Positions 51,069-61,200 of a DNA stretch of 64,000 nucleotides are shown piece after piece (positions within the stretch are counted from its first letter, which is position 1; every line of letters starts with the position of its first letter). Source of the stretch: an uncultured Lachnospiraceae bacterium (GTDB taxonomy: Bacteria > Bacillota > Clostridia > Lachnospirales > Lachnospiraceae); assembly GCA_910577785.1 (NCBI GenBank), contig CAJTNT010000012.1, positions 1-64,000 of the forward strand, written 5' to 3'. The position numbers and the translations under genes are program-made. The notes under the pieces were generated by a model. That model did no database searches. It was given only the letters and a program-made list of their open reading frames with translations, and was not told where the DNA came from.

Positions 51069-53624
51069 CTATAAATATTCCTCCAGTACTTGGGTGACCT
51101 CCTGCAAGTCGATCGGCTTTGCCACATGGGCATCCATCCCGCAGTCCAGGCATCTTTTCACATCATCCTCAAAGGTATCCGCGCTCATGGCAATAATGGG
51201 AACCTCCCCTGCATCTTCCCGCCCCAGGGCGCGGATCGCCTTAGCTGCCTCAAATCCGGTCATTATCGGCATACGCAGATCCATCAGGATGCCGTTATAC
51301 CATCCTTCCTGGGACTGGCTGAATTTCTCAAGGCAGACCTTTCCATTCTCTGCCCATTCCACCTCCAGCCCCATAGCCGTCAGCAGCTCATTGGCAATTT
51401 CCCAATTCAGGTCATTATCCTCCGCCAGCAGCACGCGTTTTCCCTGCAGGGAGCCTGCCGCCTCCTTATGTGCCTGCCGGCGCCTTCCAGTCCCCTTTTT
51501 CTCCTCCATAAATTCCTTGAGGTGGCAGTACAGGGTGGAACGGAACAGCGGCTTGGCGATAAATCCATGGATGCCCGCAGCCCTGGCCTCTGCTTCCATG
51601 TCGCTCCAGTCCCCATCGGAAACCAGCATCATGGGGATCTGGCAATGATGCTTCTGATGCAGTTCCCTGGCCGCGTGGACGCCGCCTTTTTTGGGCAGCT
51701 TCCAGTCCAGCAGAATCATGTGATAGCTGCCGCCCTCCTGTCGGCGTCTTTCTATCTTCTCAGCAACATCTTTGCTGTCCACTGCCCATTCCACCTGTAT
51801 GCCCATGGATTTCAGGCTGGCTATGGTGCTGGCGCAGCTGATGGCGTCCGCACCTGCCACCAGCACATCCCACGCTGGAAGCTGCATCTTCTCCTGCTGT
51901 TCCTCAGGCGCTTTCTTCAGATCCAGCATAACATGAAACTCGCTTCCCTTGCCCTGTTCGCTCTTTACCTCAATACGCCCGCCCATGGCGTCCACAATGC
52001 ACTTGGTAATGGCCATCCCCAGGCCTGCCCCCGCCGTCTTCTGGACACGGGCGCTGTCCTCCCGCATAAAAGACTCAAAAATCTTCTCCTGGAACTCTGG
52101 CGCCATGCCAATGCCATTGTCTTTCACACAGAAATGGATATGTACGTACGCATCCCCCTTGGGAGAATCCTCCTCATACAGCATCACCTGTACCGTCCCC
52201 TTTTCCGGCGTAAACTTCACGGCATTTCCCAGCAGGTTCAGCAATATCTGGTTGAGCCGCAGGCGGTCGCAATATACCGTCTCCACCGGCGCTTCGCGGA
52301 CATAGATATTAAAATACTGCTTCTTCTCCTTGATTTGCGGCTGGATCATATACACAATATTCTGCATCACTTCCGGCAGGAAAATCTCTTCCACGTTCAG
52401 CGCCATCTTCCCGCTCTCCATCTTAGACATATCAAGGACATCATTAATTAGGCCTAGCAGATGGCGGCTGGAAACGGTAATCTTTTTCAGACAATTCTCT
52501 ACCTGCATGCGGTTCCCCAGGTTCGCGCTGGCAACTGCCGCCATGCCAATAATGCCATTCATCGGCGTACGGATATCATGGCTTATATTAGAAAGGAAGT
52601 CGCTTTTTGCCCGATTGGCACGCTCTGCGGAACGCTTTGCCTTGTCTAACGCATACATCTGCCGCCGGATCATGCGGAAATATTCGGCAAACACCAGCAG
52701 CAATATGACAATAATCATCAGGCATTCCCCAATGGCCGTATAGGACCATTGGCTTCCCAGCCCAGCAATCGACTCGTCAATCAGGCCATACGGCATAGCC
52801 AGCATTAGATACCAGTCTGAATAAGGCAAGATCGTCCCATACAGGTTGCGCATCTCCCCCTTTACCGAAGCTTCGGCGGTAAAATCACGGCCTTTGTCCA
52901 TTGCCTCCCCCAGTTCCTGGATAAACCGCTCAGAGGCCTCTTCATCCATATCTTCATAATAAGTACGCACCCGGTCAAAATAGTCTTTGCCTTCCATCGC
53001 CTTGCCGCGGATAATAAATTCGCCTTCACGGCTGATGATAGAATAATTCACCAAGGAGCCGCTTCTATCCAAGGAAAGCGTATTGATAAAATAGCTGGTA
53101 GGGAAACCTGCCACCAATGCAACGCAGGAGCCTCCTTGGGACGGAGCATAGGTAATCGGCACCCCCATCAGAATCACGTCGTCCCCGTTCTGGTCACGCG
53201 CCAGAGTAACCTTCTCTTCCCCCGCATTCAAGGAAGCCCAGAAGTCCTCCTGCTCCACCGGCTCAATCTGTACGCCATAGAGCATCTGCAAATCCCCGCT
53301 TTCTGTATAAAAAGCTACATAGTCAAATCCTCTTAGCCGCGCATTGTACGTTAAGGCTACTTCCAGCGCGCTGCTGTTGCGCCCCTCCCCGGCCTGGAGA
53401 GAAATAGCCAGAGCGCCCACCTGGGACAGACGCAGTTCAATTGTAGTCCCAAAGTGCATGGCCACCTGCTCACTCATTCCAGACATATAGATCTCCCCAA
53501 CATCACGAATCGTATCTGCACCCTTGTCGTTCATTCGTGCAGCCTGAAAGGCAAATATAATAACGCAAAAAATGGACGCAATCATAAGGCTGATGATTAA
53601 AAACCTAGTAGTCACTTTCCGCAT
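51069..53624 (-). CDS. hybrid sensor histidine kinase with two receiver domains
   Basis: An 851-residue kinase. Two helices (about 10-30 and 300-317) frame an extracellular sensing domain of the Cache type. Then follow HisKA with SNISHDIRTPMNG (His about 349), ATPase with NQILLNLLGNAVKFTP, DNGIGMAPEF and GAGLGMAI, and two receivers. The first has LLDWKLP and no acidic pair at its start (LVAGADA), so it may be degenerate; the second is complete (LLAEDNDLN, LMDLRMP, VAKPID). The start at 53624 is preferred since the Met three codons earlier lies on the SD. The sugar-binding lipoprotein gene follows. No separate output regulator is nearby. Confidence 0.93.
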   Translation of the reverse strand: MRKVTTRFLIISLMIASIFCVIIFAFQAARMNDKGADTIRDVGEIYMSGMSEQVAMHFGTTIELRLSQVGALAISLQAGEGRNSSALEVALTYNARLRGFDYVAFYTESGDLQMLYGVQIEPVEQEDFWASLNAGEEKVTLARDQNGDDVILMGVPITYAPSQGGSCVALVAGFPTSYFINTLSLDRSGSLVNYSIISREGEFIIRGKAMEGKDYFDRVRTYYEDMDEEASERFIQELGEAMDKGRDFTAEASVKGEMRNLYGTILPYSDWYLMLAMPYGLIDESIAGLGSQWSYTAIGECLMIIVILLLVFAEYFRMIRRQMYALDKAKRSAERANRAKSDFLSNISHDIRTPMNGIIGMAAVASANLGNRMQVENCLKKITVSSRHLLGLINDVLDMSKMESGKMALNVEEIFLPEVMQNIVYMIQPQIKEKKQYFNIYVREAPVETVYCDRLRLNQILLNLLGNAVKFTPEKGTVQVMLYEEDSPKGDAYVHIHFCVKDNGIGMAPEFQEKIFESFMREDSARVQKTAGAGLGMAITKCIVDAMGGRIEVKSEQGKGSEFHVMLDLKKAPEEQQEKMQLPAWDVLVAGADAISCASTIASLKSMGIQVEWAVDSKDVAEKIERRRQEGGSYHMILLDWKLPKKGGVHAARELHQKHHCQIPMMLVSDGDWSDMEAEARAAGIHGFIAKPLFRSTLYCHLKEFMEEKKGTGRRRQAHKEAAGSLQGKRVLLAEDNDLNWEIANELLTAMGLEVEWAENGKVCLEKFSQSQEGWYNGILMDLRMPIMTGFEAAKAIRALGREDAGEVPIIAMSADTFEDDVKRCLDCGMDAHVAKPIDLQEVTQVLEEYL

Positions 53625-53780
53625 CTTCGACATTCCTCCCGTATCTCCTGTGTAGCTTATTATATATAATTTATCACACTCTTGGGCAAAAGTATAGGGT
53701 AATTTTGGTTACTGTCTGGCGCAGAAACAGTTACGGGACTGCATTTCCTAACAAAAGATTAATTCCAATGTATTGCATTA

Positions 53781-53809
53781 TTGCATTCTAGGAAAAATGG
53801 TATTATAAT
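53781..53809 (+). promoter_or_regulatory. promoter of the DUF1858 gene
   Basis: TTGCAT and TATAAT with a 17-bp spacer, 55 bp before the start. Confidence 0.8.
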
Positions 53810-53862
53810 ATAAAAGCGAAAAAGCAGTGAATATAACGATAAAACACAAGGAGGAACTTAAA

Positions 53863-54063
53863 ATGGCACAGGTTACAAAGGACACTATGATTGGGGAACT
53901 TCTGCAAATTGACGAAAATATTGCCCCCGTTCTGCTGGACATTGGCATGCACTGTCTAGGATGCCCTTCATCCCAGATGGAAACAATTGCAGAGGCAGCT
54001 ATGGTACACGGCATTGAGCCCGATGCATTAGTGGATAGGATTAATCAGTTTCTGGCACAATAA
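53863..54063 (+). CDS. DUF1858 redox-disulfide domain protein
   Basis: A 66-residue protein consisting only of the DUF1858 domain, which is linked to hybrid-cluster proteins and has a possible redox-active Cys pair: IAPVLLDIGMHCLGCPSSQ. The CxxC is kept. The fold is a small helical bundle. GGAGG lies nine bases before the ATG. Single gene with its own promoter and terminator. Likely role in anaerobic redox balance; partner unknown. Confidence 0.9.
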   Translation: MAQVTKDTMIGELLQIDENIAPVLLDIGMHCLGCPSSQMETIAEAAMVHGIEPDALVDRINQFLAQ

Positions 54064-54073
54064 AAATATGAGG

Positions 54074-54118
54074 GGCTGCCGGACAATAGGCAGATCACTA
54101 TTGTCCGGCAGCCTTTTT
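54074..54118 (+). terminator. terminator of the DUF1858 gene
   Basis: Perfect 16-bp stem GGCTGCCGGACAATAG and its complement with an 8-nt loop, then TTTTT. Confidence 0.95.
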
Positions 54119-54970
54119 CCTTTGCCGGGCAGCCGCATAAGCTTCTGCGGCGCATAAGATGGCCCAAAATATAAATCTCTGATTCGTGAACAAGACTTCT
54201 CATCTTGTGATACATTTACAGGTTCCTGATGAAATGCTCCCTCCTTTTTTGCTCCACAGTTGTGGAGGTATTTCGTGATATATTAATTGTTCCGAAAGCT
54301 CCCAGATCACTTTCGGAAGTATGGCCCCGGCAGTAAAAATATGCCAGAGCTATAGGGCAGCCCCTGGAAACCTCCCGGTTCTTTTTCCTTTCCCAAGTGC
54401 GGAGCCATAGGCGCCGCCACTGCCAGCACAGCAATTTATTTTATTCTGAGAGGGGCGTAATGACGCCCCGCCAAGGAGATTCCCAATCCTTCGGTCGGCA
54501 TGCCTCCAGGCTGCGGATGGCGCCCCCAAGAGACAGGGCTGCATAAATGGCCAAAATTGGCCTTTCAGAGATGTATTGCCTCCCCTGGCACATACTGCCA
54601 GTACAAAGCAAAATCTGACAACAGGCGCTTGTATCATCTACGGGTAATTTATTCTGGATATCCACATACTATACCTTAGGGTATAAAATATGAATTGTGA
54701 TAAGCAGAGGCAGGTACAAAACGCCCCTGATATGAAATGCTCCGGATTCTCCGGATAAATTTGAAAATGGAAATATACTTGTAACTGTGAGGTACAGAAC
54801 AGTTACGTAATCTCTCTAAAGTTTAATGAAAAAGTAGTTGGCTCCTTTCTGCCTGAGCCAGAACCTCATCTCTGTGCATAGTTATAACACACAATTTTTA
54901 CCAAATCAATAGGAAAGGGTATATTTTTATAAAATTTATATATTTTTTAGAAAATAGATTAGAGTTCGAC
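54119..54970. other. 850-bp gap without a convincing gene
   Basis: Short open frames on the minus strand (54216-54434 and 54441-54665) have no SD and no recognisable domain. Inverted repeats are seen: GGGGCGT/ACGCCCC at 54453-54470, TATACC/GGGTATA at 54669-54684 and GTAACTGT/ACAGTTAC at 54780-54806. The left part is GC-rich, the right part AT-rich, as in a region that has lost genes. Confidence 0.5.
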
Positions 54971-55000
54971 TTGACGAGAGGCAAGGATATGTAATATACT
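54971..55000 (+). promoter_or_regulatory. promoter of mecA
   Basis: TTGACG and TATACT with an 18-bp spacer, 80 bp before the start. Confidence 0.65.
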
Positions 55001-55079
55001 TTGAGTACCAGAAAAGTTCAAGTGGTTTTAGAGACAGATTCCTGATACAGCAATAGCAATTTGAAAAGGATGTGACTTT

Positions 55080-55868
55080 ATGAAAATAGAAAAAGTAAGT
55101 GAAAATCAGATTCGTTGTACGCTTACCAGGGAAGACCTGGCGGACCGCCAGCTTAAGTTAAGCGAACTGGCTTATGGGACGGAAAAAGCGAAAATGTTGT
55201 TTCGGGACATGATGCAGCAGGCTGCTTATGAGTGTGGGTTTGAGGCAGAGGACATTCCCTTAATGATTGAGGCGATTCCGCTGTCTGCAGATACAATTAT
55301 ATTGATTATCACAAAGGTAGAATACCCGGAAGAGCTAGATACGCGTTTCTCCCAGTTTGCGCCAGGCGATATGGATTATGAAGCAAAAGAGGAATATACC
55401 GGAGAGGACACAGATAAAGTTTTCGAATCTGCCGGGGCAGACGATATCCTGGATTTATTCCGCAAGATCCAGGAAGAGGCCAAGAAGGCAGCCGACAAGA
55501 AAGGCACAGACTTCATCCCCCTGGAAAAGGCCATCCAGAAGAAACAGCCAGAGGCAGAAGAGCCGATTATCGTAGACATTACCAAGCTGTTCGTATTCGA
55601 TAACCTAGATGAGGTAAACCGACTGGCACGGGTGCTGAAGGGATATTACAGGGGCTGCAATGTGTTATATAAGAACCATACAAATCGGAAATATTATCTG
55701 GTCATCAGTAAGAGCCAGCACACGCCAGAGGAATTTAACAAGGTATGCAATATTTTAGCGGAGTATGCACATCAGGAACGCTACTCATTGGCCACCAGGG
55801 CTTATTTTGATGAACATTATGAATTAATACTGCGGGAAAATGCATTACAGACCCTAAGCAAGATTTAA
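55080..55868 (+). CDS. mecA: MecA/YpbH-type adaptor protein for ClpCP
   Basis: A 262-residue adaptor that brings substrates to the ClpC protease. The N-terminal substrate-binding part starts MKIEKVSENQIRCTLTREDL; a Ser/Asp/Glu/Lys-rich linker follows (about 105-165); the C-terminal ClpC-binding domain includes FVFDNLDEVNRLARVL and NRKYYLVISK. In Bacillus, MecA degrades ComK and other regulators. Length is somewhat above the usual 220-240 because of the linker. This is the adaptor, not the methicillin-resistance mecA. Confidence 0.88.
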   Translation: MKIEKVSENQIRCTLTREDLADRQLKLSELAYGTEKAKMLFRDMMQQAAYECGFEAEDIPLMIEAIPLSADTIILIITKVEYPEELDTRFSQFAPGDMDYEAKEEYTGEDTDKVFESAGADDILDLFRKIQEEAKKAADKKGTDFIPLEKAIQKKQPEAEEPIIVDITKLFVFDNLDEVNRLARVLKGYYRGCNVLYKNHTNRKYYLVISKSQHTPEEFNKVCNILAEYAHQERYSLATRAYFDEHYELILRENALQTLSKI

Positions 55869-55872
55869 CGCA

Positions 55873-55905
55873 AGCCCCTTGTGCTTTGGCATAAGGGGTT
55901 TTTGT
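55873..55905 (+). terminator. terminator of mecA
   Basis: CCCCTT/AAGGGG stem (6-7 bp) followed by TTTTT. Confidence 0.7.
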
Positions 55906-56042
55906 AATATGCGGCATTTGGGGAGCTAAAGCGGGCAGGCGGCTGCTGGGGCTGTATAGGGGGATTATGGGCATTTCGGAGGCTGGTTTGGATGCGGAAA
56001 TTCATATGGCAGGATCGCAACGAACTTACATAGGAGGGCAAA

Positions 56043-58169
56043 ATGGCAGGAAATCATGATATGGATGAATTGGAACAGCTGATCCAGGAATTGGAGCAGC
56101 AAGAAAAAATTTTAGAAGCCCCTTCCAGTGAGGGCAGCAACGGCTCTGGGGCAAAATCTCTTTTCAGGGAGGGCAGCAACGGCTCTGGGGCGAAATCTCT
56201 TTTCAGGGAGGGCAGCAAGAGTTCCGGCTCGAAACCTTCTTTCGGAGAGAACAGTAAGGAGACTGGAGCAAAATCTTCTTCCAGGGATGACGGCAAGGAG
56301 GCCGGCCCGAAACCTCCTTACAAGGATAGGGACAAAGAGGCTGGCACCAAAGGAGCCTCCGGAGAGGACGGCGGCGGGCAGGCGCAGCGGCGGAAAGAGC
56401 CCGTATGGAAGAAACAGAAAAAACGCCAGAAGGGGCCGCTGATGCATATTGCGGCGGCAGCCGTTTTCGTCACAGTGGTGATCCTCATTGCGCTTGGCAG
56501 CGCTGTCATCAAGAAGTATAGCCCTACCAAGGAGCGGGCGGATTTAAGGGCATATTACCATATCCAGAACGAAGATGACATGGCAATCGTACTGGACGGG
56601 CAGATTCTGGAGGAAACGGCAAAATATTGGGATGGGCATGTCTATCTGGACTATAAGACAGTACAGGAATATCTGAACCAGCGTTTTTATTGGGACAGCA
56701 ATGAAAATCTACTGCGCTATACCACTGCCTCTGAACTGATTTCTGTGGATGCCGGGAGCCGGGATTATGAGGTTTCACGCAAAAAACAGAGCGAAGAATA
56801 TGTGATTGTAAAAGTGGATGGGGAGCAGATGTACCTGGCTCTGGATTTTGTCCAGAAATATACAAACCTGGATTTTGAAACCCATGAAATGCCAAACCGG
56901 GTGCGGATTACCGCCTCCTGGGGCAGCGTGCAGACGGCTGAGGCCCGGAAAAATACGGAGCTGCGTGTGCTGGGCGGCATCAAAAGCCCTATTGTGGCAG
57001 ACGTCGAAAAAGGGGGCAGGCTGACCATCCTGGAACGGGGGGAAAACTGGAGCAGGGCTTATACCGGGGACGGGATGATTGGCTATGTGAAGAACAGCGG
57101 CCTTGGGGAAATCACCGAAGAAACGGTTTCCAGGGATTTTGAAGAAGAGGAATTTACCCATCTGTTAAAAGAAGGCCGGGTCAGCATGGGATGGCATCAG
57201 GTGACCAACCCAGAGGCAAACGAACGGGTAGGGAATGTGCTGCAGTCTACCAAGGGCATCAATGTCCTCTCTCCCACCTGGTTTTACCTCAATGACAATG
57301 AAGGAAATATTTACTCACTGGCCAGCAAGGAATATGTGGATTACTGCCACCAGAATGACGTTGAAGTCTGGGCATTGTGCAGCAACCTGGAAAATGCCGA
57401 TGCAGACAGTACGTATGTGCTGACCCACTCCTCTGTGCGCGACCATCTGACAAACCAGATCATTGCCGCGGCGATTGAATATAACCTGGATGGGATTAAC
57501 CTGGATTTTGAGGCATTGAGCGGGGAGGTCGGCGATGCATACATCCAGTTTGTAAGGGAGCTTTCCCTGAAATGCAAGAACAACAGCCTTGTGCTGTCGG
57601 TTGACAATTATGTGCCTTCCAGCTATACCGCTTTCTATAACCGCGCGGAACAGGGCGTGTTTGCAGATTATGTGGTAATCATGGGGTATGATGAGTATAC
57701 TAGGGATTCTGAAAATATCGGGCCTGTAGCCTCCCTTCCTTTTGTCCAAAAGGGGGTGGCGGATACCCTGGCGGAAGTCCCGGCCGAGCAAGTAATCCTG
57801 GGGATGCCTTTTTACAGCAGAGTGTGGGAGCTGACGCCCAAGGAAGACAGCGGAGAGGACGTTGCATCCGCCACGGAAGGATATATCCCCTATACCTTCA
57901 CCTGTACGGAAGAAGGGATGCAGACCGTGGAGGACAGATACCTGTCTTATGGAGCAAAGGCTTCCTGGTCAGCGGAAGCCGGGCAGGAGGTCGTGGAATA
58001 CGAAAGCCCCGAAGAAGGGAAGAATTATAAGATTTGGATTGAAAATGAGAAATCCCTGGAAGAAAAGCTGAAAGTCATGCGCGAAAATGGACTGGCCGGG
58101 GCAGCTTACTGGAAGCTGGGGCTGGAAAGGGAAAGCGCCTGGGAAACCATTATTAAATATGTGAATTAA
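56043..58169 (+). CDS. membrane-anchored GH18-family protein with SH3-like domain
   Basis: A 708-residue type II membrane protein. Cytoplasmic part: acidic N-terminus and tandem units (about 35-65, REGSNGSGAKSLF twice exactly, then looser copies), a basic stretch, then a helix (about 133-157). Outside: a copper-amine-oxidase-N-like region (MAIVLDGQILEETAKYWDG), an SH3-like segment (about 300-360) and a GH18 barrel. The active-site stretch reads LDGINLDFEAL (about 482-491): the catalytic Glu is kept. Related Firmicutes proteins act on spore or vegetative wall glycans; a cortical-fragment or N-acetylglucosamine target is plausible. SD AGGAGGG seven bases upstream. Confidence 0.88.
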   Translation: MAGNHDMDELEQLIQELEQQEKILEAPSSEGSNGSGAKSLFREGSNGSGAKSLFREGSKSSGSKPSFGENSKETGAKSSSRDDGKEAGPKPPYKDRDKEAGTKGASGEDGGGQAQRRKEPVWKKQKKRQKGPLMHIAAAAVFVTVVILIALGSAVIKKYSPTKERADLRAYYHIQNEDDMAIVLDGQILEETAKYWDGHVYLDYKTVQEYLNQRFYWDSNENLLRYTTASELISVDAGSRDYEVSRKKQSEEYVIVKVDGEQMYLALDFVQKYTNLDFETHEMPNRVRITASWGSVQTAEARKNTELRVLGGIKSPIVADVEKGGRLTILERGENWSRAYTGDGMIGYVKNSGLGEITEETVSRDFEEEEFTHLLKEGRVSMGWHQVTNPEANERVGNVLQSTKGINVLSPTWFYLNDNEGNIYSLASKEYVDYCHQNDVEVWALCSNLENADADSTYVLTHSSVRDHLTNQIIAAAIEYNLDGINLDFEALSGEVGDAYIQFVRELSLKCKNNSLVLSVDNYVPSSYTAFYNRAEQGVFADYVVIMGYDEYTRDSENIGPVASLPFVQKGVADTLAEVPAEQVILGMPFYSRVWELTPKEDSGEDVASATEGYIPYTFTCTEEGMQTVEDRYLSYGAKASWSAEAGQEVVEYESPEEGKNYKIWIENEKSLEEKLKVMRENGLAGAAYWKLGLERESAWETIIKYVN

Positions 58170-58173
58170 AGAA

Positions 58174-58213
58174 ACAGCTGCTGCATAGGAAACTACGCAG
58201 CAGCTGTTTTTAT
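58174..58213 (+). terminator. terminator of the GH18-type gene
   Basis: Perfect 11-bp stem ACAGCTGCTGC/GCAGCAGCTGT with a 12-nt loop, then TTTTTA. In the other direction it lies behind the convergent GH43-type gene. Confidence 0.9.
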
Positions 58214-58247
58214 CTGATCCTAACATGGCGCTCCATACGCCGCACTT

Positions 58248-61200
58248 TTATTTCCGGATCGTAACGCTCTTCGTCTTACTATATTTTCCGTATACTTTAG
58301 CGCCTTTGGAATCAACCTTATAAGCCCTTACTTTGATGTAGTATTTCTGGCCTTTTTTCAGCTTCGTCAAAACGGCCTTGCCAGTTGTCTTGACAGACAC
58401 GTTCTTCTTGTTCTTCTTGAACTTGCTGTCTGTCGCATATGTAAGCTGATATCCCTTGGCGCCGCTGACCTTCTTCACAATCACTTCGCATTTCTTGGAT
58501 TTCTTGTTCTTGGCGCTCTTTACTGCGGAAGTTGCTACGGTTACTTTCTTCCATTTTGCCTTCAGGGTGATGTTGGAAGTTACTTTTGTCTTGAAGTTAA
58601 ACTTCTTGCTGCCCTTATACCATCCCAGGAAGGTATATTTTGCCCTGGTGGTCTTGGGCTTGGAAACGGTCTTGCCAGGCTGTACCTTCTTGCTGGAAAC
58701 CTTGGAGCCGCCGTTGCTGTCAAACTTCACGGTAACCGTTGTAGCCTTCCAACGTGCCGTCAGGGTAATGTTGGAGGTAACAGCCTTATTGAAGTCATAT
58801 TTTACATTGCCGAGATACCAGCCTTCGAATGAGTAGCCGCTCCTGGTTGGGTTAGCCGGCCTGGCAACTTTATCGCCTTCAGCGACGCTAACAGCCTTGA
58901 CAGAAGAGCCGCCTTTGCTATCAAATTTTACAGCGTAGTAAGCAGCCTCTTTCTTAGCCACTGTAACCTGGAAAGTTTTGTGCCTTACCTGGTCGCGCAC
59001 GGTAGCATTGCCTGCTACGGTAATGGTTGCCGTCAGCTCTACAACAGCGTCCCCTTCTGCATTTGAAGGCCTGGTCACCTTCCCGTCAGAAGTGAGGACT
59101 GCCTCATTGGAGGATGCCCATGTTACGGACGCCCCATTGGAAGTCTGGGACGGCAGGGTAATATCAGCTGCCAGTGGGTTGGAGGTATCTATCGTCAGTT
59201 CCTCAGCTGCCGCATCTGCCTTATCAACAAAATCTTTTGCTGCCGCCGCATAGGAAGCATCCCATTTTAACCGCAGGTTGTTGTATTCTTCTGCTGTAAT
59301 CGGCATAATCGTACCGTGGCTGGCATCCGGCTCCGGCATGGAGTAAAGGGTCGTGCCATTAACAGATGCCGCTTTATCTGTGCCAAGCACATGGAAGCTT
59401 CCGGTTGTAATATCGTCAGAAAGCCCTGGGAAAATTGTCTTGCCTGTCGCGTCTGCAGCAAGGCAGTAAACTTCATTGCCCGTCAAGCTAAAGCCCTTTA
59501 ATGCGGCAATCTTCTTGGCATTTTCCACATCCTCGTCATTAATCTTGAAGATGCATCCGCCTTCGATCTGCCCGCCGGAAACATCAAGGGAATTCTCATT
59601 TACCAGCTCCCAGCTCTTAGAAGTCAGGGACCTGCTCCTCTCGCAGAAAATACGCTTGCTAGGCGTACCATTCACGGTCTCCCCAGCCTCGTTCTTGGTA
59701 TAGCGGTAATAGTAATCGCCAACTTTGATTACAGTCGTGTCAATTACAGAGCCAGACTGCTCAATCCATACCTGTGCCTCGGAGAAATTATAGAAATCTC
59801 TGGTAGTCGCATAGTAAAGCCTCTGCTTGCCATATCCGTCATCCCCTGTCTTGGACGCCCAGAATACAACATATTGGCCTGTCTCATCATCCCAGTATGC
59901 CTCCGGCGCCCAGGTACATCCCGCATCGTGCCTTGCAACCTTGCATTCCCTCTGGTCGCTCCAGTTCACGAGATCCGTGGACTCCCATACCATAATCTTC
60001 TGGCTGCCGCTTACCTGGTTCTCATTCCAGCCCTGGCCTGGGTAGTCCACGCCATCCTGTTTAATCCCTGCCACGGTCAAATCGGTAGCAATCAGGTAGA
60101 ACCTGTCGCCCTCTGGGGAACGGATAATAAACGGGTCGCGCAAGCCATGGGTCCCTAATTTGGATTCCAATACAAACTGGCCGTTATTCAGCGCGGTAAA
60201 ATTCAGGCCGTCCTCACTGATTCCGAAATAGATACGCTCATCCTTAATATTCGTATATGGGAAGTAAGCAAAAATGTAATCCGTAGTTACCGGCTTTTCA
60301 ATCGCCTTCTTGACGGTACATTCAAACTTTTTCTCTATAACCGCACTATTATTCTCAAGCTTTGCCGTTAATGTCACCTTGGTATCCTGCGGCTGCCTTG
60401 AAACAACACCTGGGAGGATACTGCCGCTGGCAGTCGTCTTGATTACAGACTCATCCGAAGACTTCCAGGTAATCTTGGAACCATTTGCCCCTAAGTTCGG
60501 AAGGGAAATATTGCCACGGATATCATTCATATTTGGGATATTAAGGCTATCCGCATCCATCTGCGCAAGGCTCTCGTCTGTAGCATTTCCAAGAACCGTA
60601 AATGCCAATGCCTTATTGGCAGAAATCCCATTCCTCTCCACTGTGGCGGTCATTGTCACAGCCGTATCCAGCAACGGCACGGTAACCTTGCCTTCTGCGC
60701 TTATCACAGAAGGATTGCTGCTCACCCATTTGGTGATATTGCCTTCCCTGTTTTTATTGCCGATGGTAGTCTTCGTGGGAAGTACCAAATCCGCTTTGAT
60801 TTCATCCTTAGAAACATTTGTGCCCAGGCAGTCTGTCTCAGCCAGATTGATATCCTTTGCCGTGAAATCACTGGAAGACAGGCTGTCTAACATCTCTTCA
60901 ATATCAGCCTGCAGCTCTGTTACTTCCCCGTCAGACAGAGCCTTATTGTAAATACGGAAATCCGCAACGGAACCTTTGAACTTGGGATCTTTGGGATACA
61001 AGGACCATCCCATATAGCCATCCATGCCGTCACCAGAAGTCATTAACCCCTGAAGCGTCGTGCCTTTGGCATTACCATCCTCCATATTAATGCTGTTCTG
61101 CTTCTGCCCGTTCAGATAGAAGGTAAAATCCTTTGTAGTATCCGAATAGGTAGCTGTTATGTTCTGCCAAACGCCCTCGTCTAATGCCTTATCTCCGCCA

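Noticed and set aside
51090..52451. 453-codon open frame on the plus strand
   Set aside because: It lies wholly antisense to the hybrid kinase, has no SD and no recognisable domain; it reflects the codon use of the true gene.
54216..54665. Two minus-strand open frames of 72 and 74 codons
   Set aside because: No SD, no domain and odd composition; they lie in a gene-poor stretch.
55080..55868. Methicillin-resistance determinant mecA
   Set aside because: The name is shared, but the protein is the ClpCP adaptor; no penicillin-binding motifs are present.
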